Assembly: GCF_037975245.1 (NCBI RefSeq)
Contig: NC_092572.1
Span: forward strand, 18,375,989-18,439,988
DNA: 64,000 nt
Direction of reading: 5' to 3'
Origin: Apostichopus japonicus
Lineage: Eukaryota; Echinodermata; Holothuroidea; Aspidochirotida; Stichopodidae
Shown here: positions 1 to 10,047 of the stretch, piece by piece
How the letters are laid out: each line of letters starts with the position of its first letter
Position numbering within the stretch: the stretch's first letter is position 1
Notes under the pieces: model-generated
What the model saw: only the letters and a program-made list of their open reading frames with translations
What the model was told of the DNA's origin: nothing
Database searches by the model: none
Position numbers and translations under genes: made by a program

Positions 1-70
1 GTCACAGTTCAGCAACAAAGCACATATTGCCAGAGCCGTGCTAGAAGCCGTCTGTTTCCAGACACGAGAG
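1..70 (+). CDS. GK: Glycerol kinase exon (partial at the window edge)
   Basis: Frame starts at base 2. It encodes [20 protein letters not shown] plus TRE, a conserved helix of the FGGY C-terminal domain. The donor is GT at 71-72 in phase 0, matching the phase-0 acceptor of the next exon. Confidence 0.93.
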
Positions 71-3000
71 GTATTGTTACTTAAACAACAATTTATGTTT
101 AATGTATATATGTATGTTTCTTATAAACTTTTATCTGAAAGCTGAACAAGGAGATAAACAAATAATAACTTCATACAGTTTTGGACCAATTTTCACATTT
201 CACTGATCAAGTTTACATATTTTGAACAAGTTGATATATTTCACTTGTAATGCAGCAGCATTTCTCTTTGTGGGGATATTAAAAAGGACTAAAATAAAAA
301 AGAAGAGAGTAATGAGAAAAGAAAGGATGGAAAAGGTATTTAAAAAAAGGGGTATTTCTCAATGATTTGTATTTTTTTCATTGTTTTTTTGTCAGATCTT
401 GGATGCAATGAATCAAGACTCTGGTATAAGGCTCACCAAGTTACAGGTTGATGGCGGTATGACTGCCAATAACCTACTAATGCAGATACAAGCCGATCTC
501 CTCAACATTCCTGTCAGTAAGTGATGATGATGCCCTTCTTATAGTTGATAAAGTTCACGCTGTATCGAAACCTTGTCATTAAATCTTATTGCTAGCAAAG
601 TACTTCTGAAGTAAGAACATGCTAAATCTGTAAGATTGTTGCATATTATGGGTCTTGACATGTTAAAACTTTGAGAAAATCTGTTAGCAGTGGTAACTAA
701 GTCTAGCCCTACTGTGCATATAATTAATTATACCTATCACATGTTAATAGCAGTGGTAACTAAGCATAGCCTACTGTGCATATAATTAATTAGACCTATA
801 TCACATGTTAAAAGCAGTAGTATCTAAGCATAGCCTATTGTGCATATAATTAATTATACCTATCACATGTTAATAGCAGTGGTAATTAAGCATAGCCTAC
901 TGTGCATATAATTAATTAGACCTATATCACATGTTAAAAGCAGTAGTATCTAAGCATAGCCTATTGTGCATATAATTAATTAGACCTATCACATGTTAAT
1001 AGCAGTGGTAACTAAGCATAGCCGACTGTGCATATAATTAATTAGACCTATATCACATGTTAAAAGCAGTAGTATCTAAGCATAGCCTATTGTGCATATA
1101 ATTAATTAGACCTATCACATGTTAATAGCAGTGGTATCTAAGCATAGCCTTCTGTGCATATAATTAATTAGACCTATCACAGTTTAAAAGAAGTGGTAAT
1201 TAAGCTTTTCCTACTGTGCATATAATTAATTAGACCTATCACATGTGAATAGCAGTGGTAACTAAAGCATAGCTTACTCTGCATGTGATTATTAGACCTG
1301 GCCTACCATACTTTTATAGTAGTGGTAACTAAGCCTAGCCTACTGTGCATATTATGAATTAGACCTATCACATTTTAATAGCAGTGATGACTAAGCCAGG
1401 CCTACTCTCCATTTAATTATCAAACCTGCCATACCTTCATAACAATGGTACCAAAGCCTAGCCTACTTTTGCATCAAATAATTACGGCTGATGTTGTTAG
1501 TGTAAATAACTGTTGAGGTTATCTGTGTTATTGTACCCTTTAAGACAAAACCCCAAAACCTTTACATACAGCATAGCATGTAGCAGCATTTAAGTGAATG
1601 GGTGTTATATGGTGTTATATGGCTTTGCAAGGTGTTCTGTCCTGGAGAACATGTCATTAGGCTTCCGATGGTCCAGGAACAAGAAGGCTTCAGAGAGAGC
1701 TTTATATATCTTATCATATGCTGGTTTATTCGCTCTCAGGATGACATGATGTACACCCAACTGGGTGGGGGTATAACATGGGTCATACCATTTAATGTTA
1801 GGGGTAAAGATACTGCACAAGGTAAACAGTGAAATGTTGACATTCAAAATATGTACCGCCTCTTTTCCAGTTCGCCCTGCCATGCTAGAAACCACTGCCT
1901 TGGGTGCTGCCGTAGCTGCTGGAAATGCTGTTGGTGTCTGGAATATTAAAGAGGAGAAGCCTAAAGGCGCTATATCAGAATTCACTCCATCTGTTACAGA
2001 GCAAGGTAAATCTAAATTATTAATGTCAGTTGGGTAGTAGTGGGTCGTGCACAGAAATTGATTCAAGAAATACTTGATTACAGGCCAGAGTGGCTCGTAC
2101 TAAACCGAATTATGGTTTGCAAACACCCAAAATGAGTCACCAAGATGGGTCCAGCTCTGGGTCCCCTACGGCCCCTCCTCCAAACACAGAATAAACAGAA
2201 AATAGCTACAAGTATTCAAAGTACTTGCCCTGGGGTTTCTTCCCACCAACTATTCCCAGACACTGAGGAGTGTCAGAAATAGAAAGTTAATAAATCTCCC
2301 ATCGGACTCTGGAGAAAACAGCCCTTACCGAAGAACATCAGTTAAAAAATGCTCCTTGAAAGTTTGAATATTAAGTGACCACCATTATATATGTTAGTAT
2401 ATTTGGGGTAATATCGATGACTTTTAAGCTACTATACTTTCATTTCTGTTCAGATCGAATGTCTCGTTACAGCAAGTGGAAATTAGCAGTGCAGAAGTCT
2501 ATGCACTGGGAAGGCCATGGCATCGATGGACTTGCACAAGGTAAGGTTCAAAGGATTCTCCAGAAAGTCAGAATGGTTAATCCAGTGGACAAAAAGTTGA
2601 CTGGTTTTCAAAAATGTTGTTCCAAGTTTTGTCAGATTTGTAAGTGATGAAAGTACTAATGAGCAAACTGAGTCACTAACCACAGGTCCTATTGCTCAAC
2701 CACCAACACAGACTCAGAGTGAAATTTCTAAAGAGATAACAAGCTACTCTCAAAGTAGCTCACCTAGACCTAAACAATATAGAAGTAGATCAGGTCAATT
2801 GGTTAAACCAAAAACTTGGAATCTTGATTAGGCATGTTGTATGCTTGGGTTGGGGATGTAATGTAATCATTCTGAAGTATCTGTATACGGGACTTTATGT
2901 TGTGTTCACATTGCGAGCTATGAGATACAGCTTACTCATGCTAGATTATGTTCACAGCGCTTGTTATCAACGATCGTTGAACCCATTCAATAAACAGACA

Positions 3001-6000
3001 TAAATAGAAGTATCGTGTTCATCCTTTCTTTGTTATGTACCTGAAGGACTAAGCGTATAACACTACAAGAACCATATCTGTATACAATGTTTAATAGCAA
3101 AGATCTGAATACTATGTTATTTCAAGAAACGGAGCAGTAGTGACAACACAATGGCAATTGAGCTGAAGTTGTCTTTTTTTTGCCTATTTTGTCACAAAAC
3201 AATTTAACAGTTTTGCTTTCTTGCTACGTGTGTTTCAGATCAATTAATTTAATCACAATTTTTCTCTTCTTTTGTCTTACAGGTTAATTTTCAGCAAAGA
3301 TACGACTGACGAGGTTTATTTATCATACTGTACACATATCATACAGACATATTTTGCTATAACCAACGCTCTTTCTGGCCAGTCGGTCAACCTGCGATTT
3401 TGCAAGTGTGACCAGAAACAGCAGCAGCAGGTCAACACATACTCTGGAGTGATCGAGCGACACTACGATCTCTTTGTTATACATGCAGGATAAGCAGGAG
3501 GAACTATCGATAAGCAATAATTTATCTCTAACGAGCAATTAAGCCCTGCTTGCTTGTGATGTGTTTGAGTAAATCTCCAACTCCGGGTAGGGAGGGAATC
3601 ACATCATTTGTTCTTCATGCCCAGGCCTTAGTTATCTCTAGATATTTGATCTGGATTGCACTTCTCTGAGTTCTTCCTATGTCCCACTCACTCCATACGA
3701 TGTCTGGATCCCAGTTGTGTATGAGCCAGGTTACTAGTCTATACGGACTTCAACTAAATCTCAACTTCCTACAACTAATCACACTTTTCCATGGTTACGG
3801 CAAATTATGATCTAAGGTATGAGAATGAGTTTGCTACAAGTCAGATCAAGCTAGAAACTAAGCATTTCTCCAAGCTGTCATACCCCTGTATGATCCAGGA
3901 AGTATATGGATATATGCACAAATGTTGTTTGCCATTCAACTTGTAAACAAATATGATGTGCTACGTTTACAAGTGTGGATTGACTCTATATACAGTTGTA
4001 TCAGGCTTTATATGGCCAGATAAAACTTGATCTGTATATCTGGATTGACTCTTTATCCAGTTATATCTGGCTTTATATGGCTAGATAAAGGCTTGATATG
4101 GCCAGATAAAACCAGATATAAAGCCAGATCTGGGATTTCGGTAAGGGACTAAAATATGAAAATAGGTTTTGCTCCAAGTCGTCTGCTAGACTGGTCAGCT
4201 GCCATGCAGTTTTAACGCTTAATCAACAGAGGCTTAACAAGACAACTTTTCAGAATAGTTGGTGGCACCCTTCCAGCTGATGAAATAATTTTACTTTCTC
4301 CAATAATGCAATGTTTTGAGAATATTTGTTCATTTCCTGTTCATCTCTTTTAGGTTTTTCTATTCCTTGAATTTCTTTAAATATAAAACATGCTTATTAA
4401 AACTTTGATGGTTTTTATGTAAAGCTGAATCCATTGAATCCATGTTAATATGATCACCATTTTATTTGATTTGATTTTGATTTTGTCCCCTTTTAGCTAA
4501 GTCATTCCATTTTTTCCCTTTACTGTTTATGGTAGACTGATTTAGAATGATGCTTAGGTGGCTGGAGCATCCTGTAGCCTGGCTGTGTAGGATGAAATCT
4601 TCAGTGCTCAGCAGTTTTACACAATGGGCACTACATTTTCACACAGTGCTCAGCAGTTTTACACAATGGGCACTACATTTTCACACAGTGCTCAGCAGTT
4701 TTACATAATGGGCACTACATTTTCACAAAGTGCTTAGCAGTTTTACACAATGGGCACTACATTTTCACACAATAGGGCACTTGTGGTCTGCTGAGAAAAA
4801 CTCTTTTCTTTGATATTGCTTCAGCTTTGCAGCAGGTTTTCTTTATGACATAGATAGTTGATGTGCATTTGCAACTTTTGCAATATTTGCAACAATTGCA
4901 ACGCAATGAATGTATGGATCAAAACAATGTTATGGTAATCATGAAAGCCACAACAGGAATGAGAAGCTCAGGTTTACCACAACTTGAAGGGTAGAAATAA
5001 TAGTTGATACTAAACCCTCAACTACATTCTGGGATCCTGAACAAATCGAGACCATGTTAGTCATAAACTGATGTAGCTAACACCAATACTAAATTCATTA
5101 TTCATTATTATTAAGATAAATGTCTAATTTGTCAGAAAAAAGTCAGGAATTGAATATCAACCATTCTTTCCTGCACAATGATAGAATGCTATGCAGGCTC
5201 TACATTAGCACTGCTCAGTGTCCCCCCCCCCATTTTTTCTCCTAGTTATTAATTGTAGCTTACATACAGTAGGTACCTACTTCTGAAATAGTTCTTAGTT
5301 AATATATTCAAATGAAAATGTCTTGGCTCTTTCGAATTTGGATATAACTTACCCAGTCAGATCTTAGTTGTTCATTTAATACAGAAAAGGTTAGTGTATA
5401 TATATATATAAACAAATACATTTCTGCCCAGGGATTTTTTATTTAACTTTAAGGACTCGGTTATGCCATACCAGTTGAGCCACAGACTCTTAATACACAC
5501 TGCTGATCTGCAACATGGAACACTTTTCAAATGGAACACATTTCAGATATTGGGAACTTTGTCAAAAGTGTTTTGGAGTTTGCTGAAGTCCATACTCCAA
5601 GCTTACTTTCATGTATACTGATAATGAATTCTGAGGGATGGGGAGTGGGGGTTGAGGGGAGGGTGATCTTGTTTGGTTGTGGCTCAGTCCTCATGGACGT
5701 TTGTGGGTGTGGGGCCCAAACATTTTTTAGAAACACATTTACTTAGAAGTGTTTTTACAACATCATTCAGAAAATGCCCTTATCATACTTTCATATAAAT
5801 TTAAACAAAATAAAATAAAAATCGGCTCTAAATATGGACAAAGTTACTTCAAAAGTAAATTGTATTACTGATAGAAATTGGTTATAGTAAAAGATTTGAG
5901 ATTGCTGTCGACATTCGACTGGATATAATTCTAAGTTTTTATTAACCTTTGTTGTTTTGCACACAGCTGTTGTAACAACAACTACATTGGGTGCTGCTGT

Positions 6001-6022
6001 GATTGTATATATTATCGTTTAA
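1..6022 (+). CDS. GK: Glycerol kinase, C-terminal part (five exons: 1-70, 396-516, 1871-2005, 2454-2540, 5967-6022)
   Basis: Glycerol kinase phosphorylates glycerol to glycerol-3-phosphate with ATP. The window holds the FGGY C-terminal domain. Joining the five exons keeps one open frame across every GT-AG junction. Recognisable stretches are [39 protein letters not shown] and [20 protein letters not shown], which closely follow animal glycerol kinases. The penultimate exon ([19 protein letters not shown]) matches the family segment after the last conserved glycine-rich strand. The last exon gives a short hydrophobic tail and a TAA stop at 6020-6022. Vertebrate GK also ends in a hydrophobic tail linked to mitochondrial outer-membrane association, so the same role is inferred here. 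The N-terminal half lies left of the window. ATTAAA at 6064-6069 is a candidate poly(A) signal. The gene converges on the minus-strand HYR/EGF gene. Confidence 0.93.
396..516 (+). CDS. GK: Glycerol kinase exon with the DGGM nucleotide-binding segment
   Basis: The acceptor is TTTTTTGTCAG at 395. The exon encodes [15 protein letters not shown] followed by [19 protein letters not shown] and LLNIPV, the most conserved part of the C-terminal domain. The donor is GTAAG at 517, leaving one base (phase 1). The next exon completes an Ile codon. Confidence 0.96.
680..1480 (+). repeat. Tandem repeat, unit about 62 bp, in a GK intron
   Basis: About twelve copies of a unit with the core AGCAGTGGTAACTAAGCATA, CTACTGTGCATATAATTAAT and TAGACCTATATCACATGTTA. 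Copies are near-identical from about 700 to 1180 and decay to the right. Two alternating variants (AGCAGTGGTAACTAAG and AGCAGTAGTATCTAAG) suggest a higher-order dimer of about 125 bp. Confidence 0.9.
1871..2005 (+). CDS. GK: Glycerol kinase exon with the ETTALGAA motif
   Basis: The acceptor is TCTTTTCCAG. The exon encodes [20 protein letters not shown] then a more variable segment ending [13 protein letters not shown] is diagnostic of glycerol kinases. The donor GTAAAT at 2006 is in phase 1. Confidence 0.96.
2454..2540 (+). CDS. GK: Glycerol kinase penultimate exon
   Basis: The acceptor is TTCTGTTCAG. The exon encodes [20 protein letters not shown] and then GHGIDGLAQ. The SRYSKWKKAV...SM-W pattern is the usual end of the animal catalytic domain. 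The donor GTAAGG at 2541 is in phase 1. Confidence 0.92.
2613..3045 (+). mobile_element. 3' remnant of a Gypsy-type LTR retrotransposon (Pol C-terminus, purine tract and LTR-like end)
   Basis: Directly after the GK exon an open frame with no ATG runs from about 2613 to a TAG at 2830-2832. It is rich in S, T, Q and P and ends [20 protein letters not shown] plus D, the basic style that closes many Gypsy integrases. It is followed by a G-rich tract (GGGTTGGGGATG near 2848-2859), then an LTR-like stretch with AATAAACAGACATAAATAG near 2990. This order (Pol end, polypurine tract, LTR with poly(A) signal) is that of a retrotransposon 3' end. LTR borders and a target duplication were not established. 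Confidence 0.45.
4064..4129 (+). repeat. Inverted repeat, GCTTTATATGGCCAGATA-type
   Basis: ATCTGGCTTTATAT at 4064-4077 is the exact reverse complement of ATATAAAGCCAGAT at 4116-4129. Several partial copies of TTATATGGCCAGATAAA lie between about 4000 and 4130. A small MITE-like element or local hairpin is possible. Confidence 0.6.
4602..4775 (+). repeat. Short tandem repeat, unit about 43-44 bp, four copies
   Basis: Four near-identical copies of CAGTGCTCAGCAGTTTTACA followed by CAATGGGCACTACATTTTCA. It lies in the last GK intron. The rest of 3050-5966 shows no exon that I can support. Confidence 0.88.
5967..6022 (+). CDS. GK: Glycerol kinase last exon, hydrophobic C-terminal tail
   Basis: The acceptor TGCACACAG at 5966 joins in phase 1 to give [18 protein letters not shown] and a TAA stop. 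The last dozen residues are uncharged and hydrophobic, like a tail anchor. The fit of phase, acceptor and stop is good. The tail is poorly conserved between phyla, so assignment rests on the frame and on analogy with vertebrate GK. Confidence 0.72.
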
Positions 6023-6479
6023 CAGAAAATATTTCATTGTATTATAACATTACTAGGCTGTTTATTAAATATTATATATGGTGATTCAGCAAAGATATAT
6101 TTTACTCTTTAATTTTTCAGGGTAAATTTTATGTTCATAAAAAAAATTTCAGATCAATAATCAATTGTGAGATCGTAATTTATGATTTGGGTTACAGGGT
6201 TCTATCATTGCCTGTTGGCTTTTTAATAGTCCATTCAATCCTTCATTTCAAATGTGTAACTTCATAAATGAGATGATCATAATAATTGGCTGTTGGAGAC
6301 AGAACAATTAAAGAAATATATATATCTTCAAATTTCTAAGTAAATATTGGTTGATCAGTTTTTTGCTTCTTTGCCAAATGCAGAAGGAATCTATGGGATG
6401 GCATGTGTATGTGACACTAACTCGTAAAGTAAGATAACTGGTGTGTAGGTTCCCCTTAGGTAGAACTGGTTTAGGATTG

Positions 6480-7240
6480 TTGTTGGTTGGTCAAAGGTCA
6501 AAACTCTGAAAATACTGATTGTTCACACAATATCTCAAGAAGTAGAATTTGGAGGAAGTTCAAACTTGGTGGATACCTTGCTGTTGGTGGGTAGACTATC
6601 TGTAATGTTTTCAATGAATGTCAAAGGTCATTTGAGGTCAACAGAGGGAGAAAGTGAAAATCTTGTAAACCTGATATCTCAAGGAGGGTTGCCTATGCAG
6701 TTCTTATATTTGGTATGTGGATTTCCTGTAATTAGTTCAGTGAACCCTATTGTTTGTGGTGGAGGTCAAAGGTCATTTAGGGACAGGGGAGGGCCAAATG
6801 TAAATATATCAAAAGAGCTGTATCTCTAGAACCAGAACATGAAAGGAACTTATATATGCATGGTATGATAGCCTTGTGTATTGCATACTTTGTATACAAT
6901 TTGATGAAGGTCAGAGATCATATAAGGTCACCAGGTGTCAAAACTTGAACACTGTAAATATGAAATGTCAAGATAAAAAACTGCAGTAGCTGGTATCTAT
7001 AGCTATGGCTTCTCTATAATGAGTACAAGCACCCTATTGTTTTTGTTGGAGGGTACAGGTCATTTGGGCTCAGCAGAGGTTACACTCTGGAAATTTTGAA
7101 CATGACAGGATTTTATCAGATGCCATATGACTTTCATATAATGATTACAAGAGCCCAGTAATGCTTTGTGAAGGTCACGGGTCATTTGAGATCAGCAAGG
7201 GGAGAAGTGTTAAACCATAAAAGCACTGTAGCTGGATAGT
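6480..7240 (+). repeat. Degenerate GGTCA-rich interspersed or tandem repeat
   Basis: Diverged blocks of about 130-150 bp recur, each with a core like GGTCAAAGGTCATTTGAGGT, a run such as AATATCTCAAGAAGTAGAAT and a CCTATTGTTTGTGGTGGAGG-type segment. The cores fall near 6490, 6625, 6765, 6910, 7045 and 7175. No protein is preserved. It lies between the convergent 3' ends. Confidence 0.6.
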
Positions 7241-9996
7241 TTTGTTTTCTAGTTGAGATTGCTAAAACTGCTTCAAGTCAATGGTGTGGCTAGCAGAAAT
7301 GAGGCTAGCAATAACTCGCAGTTCAATGAGAAAAGCAATTCCCCGATAGTAAAACCTGGGTCCTTTATTTTGAGATCCTAAGCCCTCTTTCCCTGCCCGT
7401 GACAGCCTTGGGACGTGGTCTTCGAATTCACATCATAGACTTGGCAGGGTCTGCATATCACTAAATGCTATTTACACAACAGACTTACTATTTACACAAC
7501 AGAAGGGTCTGCATATCACTAAACGCTATTCACACAACTGTCTTGGCAGGGTCTTCTCACCACTACACACTATTCATAATGCACATGGAACATATTAACA
7601 AACCTTCAATTTGTGCAGATGAAAAGTAACTTTAGACCAAAAGGGAGAGCGGAGAATGTCTTCAGTTGAACATGAACCTTCACGAGAAGTACAAGAAACT
7701 TAAAAGAAGAATTTAGAAGAAGTATACTGCCACCACCATTTATTTCTGCAATAATCCATCGTGATAAGGATATCAGAATACATACAATTAAATGGTACTC
7801 AGTCAATGAGGGGTGACCACATAGCCCAACCCAAGTAGGATGTATGACAATTAAAAAAAAAATGAGTCCCAAAAGGAATTTGGCAACATACTTTACAATG
7901 AAAAACTTTTTTGGTTCATGCAATACACCAATGAAGTAAACTTCAGGTAGCAGTATTGAACAGGTCTTTATTTGATGTCTTGAATGACCTGTAGAATACC
8001 TGCAGAGTTTTAAATCTACCTTTTGAGGGAGTAAAAATCAACATTCACTGCCAGAGTGATTTTGACTGAAAGTTAACTTAACAATAAGAAAGGTAGATAT
8101 AATAAGGAAAGGATGCCAGCAATCAGAAACTCAGAAAAGAGTGGCAAGGAAATACAATGAAATACAATACAATGTGCTAAAACTTTACAAAGGAAGGGAA
8201 GTGTGACAGAGTTAAATATGTGTCAAAAATATGACCTTGTTTTTTATGGTTTTAATTGAATTCTGACAATGCAACGTAATGAGGAGAGTCACTGGGTGGT
8301 TGGTAAATTAAACATTATTGCCACCTTATGATAGCCTTCATCAACTAAACCAGTTAAATATGCACAGCAGAAAAATCAATTCGTTATGATAGAAGGCACC
8401 ATTCTGCCTTGCAGCCAAATGGTCAGTATCATCATACGTTGGTCCTATTATTGGGTCCAACCTTCTTGGCGGTTACACCAATTAGCTATACATACCATCT
8501 TTTCTCACACTTAGCATGTGGAGGAGAATATCTGAATGAACAGTAATATTTAAACCCTGCTCATTTCTGAGCACCAAGTAGTTTCATACCAATGAAGTAT
8601 GATAAGAAGTATGAAAAAAAAGAAGATACAATTGGATAATATTAACTTCTAAGAAAACGGTTAGGTCTCAAAGAGATGAATACACAAAGAAAGTCTGAAT
8701 AATATCTGCATTTTCTGAATACTATTATAACTGAACGAGAAATTTGAATATTCATATCTGCACAGCAGATAAGTAGCATACAACTGTTTCCTCTGAAACT
8801 TTTTTCCCCTGAGAAATTCATTCCAACCATTTTCGGCCATCGGCATAGATGCTGATAGCAAACTGTTAAAGTGAATTCAGTCGGCAGCTTAATTAAACTG
8901 CTAAAAGTAAATATGACACTTGGGTTTACCAGAAACTCAGACAACATATACCTTGATTTATGAAAATGCATCATAAGTGAATCAAACAGATTGCAAAACT
9001 AATCCTAGGTTTAGGTAAACATTTCAGAATGAATTTTAGGTTCTATACACATTTTGAGAATGAATTTTAGATTTAATAAACAATTTGAAAATGATTCATA
9101 GGATGAAAAATTTCATGTCAATGTATCTTAAGGTGAAAACATTCAGTCATGTGGTGAATAATAGAAAACAGCCCGTCAATAAATTTAGTTTGAATCTAAT
9201 TTTACCAACTCCCCTTAAAAACAGAGTGGTAAAGTTTGTAGGATATCAATATCAATATGCATCCCTCAAATTCATGTTATGCTCTTAAGGTATAAAAATA
9301 GAAAACAAAAATGCAGAAAAAGAAACCTAAGGAAAAGATAAGTAATTATAACCACCACCATTATTTTTTTTTAGCAGAGCCTTGTTGACTTTTGCAATGC
9401 CTAGGACTTGTTGAATTTCAGAAGTAAATCTGTAAGGGCAGCAGCACTATATTTCCATTCAGTTTCTGTGGTATGTGGAAAAAGGGGAAGAAGAAGAAAA
9501 AGACAGAACTGAATGCAACTGGATCATGGTAAAGGCGTTGATGCTTAAACTAATTATACACCAATATGCAAAATGTGCATGCATTTATTCTCTTATCAAA
9601 TAATCGGAACCAGCCCGATTATGAAAAAAATTAATCAGTAATCGTTATTTTCTGTTTAAGCAAAATCGTTTGAACACTAGCTTTATGGTATGACTATGGA
9701 CAAAAGGAGGAACACAATATTTGAAACTGAAAAAAGAAAGGGTAGTGCATTGTGAAGATGTCATAAATGTCACACAAAGGTCACACATTGGACATATGTT
9801 GTTTGGCTCTTCCTGGCATTGTTACACACTTCAAAGGTGCAGAGTAAGCGTTGATAAGGCTTTATGTCTGATACTTTCACATCAAATAATCCCAAAATGA
9901 ACTTACAAACTTTGTCAATAACTTTATCAATAAATTAATCATGGTTTGTATAGTTCTTTACACCAAATTTAACTGTCACTGCAGATTATCACTCAC
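7241..9996. other. No gene recognised; expected 3' region of the minus-strand HYR/EGF/CUB gene
   Basis: Open frames here are short and low-complexity, and none carries a recognisable domain. A small local duplication (CTTGGCAGGGTCTGCATATC-like) lies at about 7440-7570. The terminal exon and poly(A) site of the minus-strand gene should lie here or nearer 6.1 kb, but I could not place them. Confidence 0.5.
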
Positions 9997-10047
9997 CAGT
10001 CACATTAGCTCCAATGGATCGACGTTTCCTTCCCATTGGTATAGCTT
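9997..10047 (-). CDS. Small exon with dibasic furin-type site (RKRR)
   Basis: The minus-strand acceptor TTTGGTTTAG and donor GTGAGT bracket 51 bases in phase 1-1. Joined to the CUB exon it reads EAIPMGRKRRSIGANVT. RKRR is a consensus proprotein-convertase site, which suggests cleavage C-terminal to the CUB domain. Short length makes this less certain than the domain exons, but both splice sites and the phase are right. Confidence 0.6.

Noticed and set aside
7255-7385. Minus-strand stretch reading IGELLFSLNCELLLASFLLA then a stop, considered as a membrane tail
   Set aside because: The nearest acceptor (CTTAG) does not give the required phase 1 reading frame.
7606-7923. A hydrophobic minus-strand frame of 105 residues, considered as the missing last exon (transmembrane) of the giant gene
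   Set aside because: No phase-1 acceptor fits convincingly and the composition is that of AT-rich noncoding DNA.
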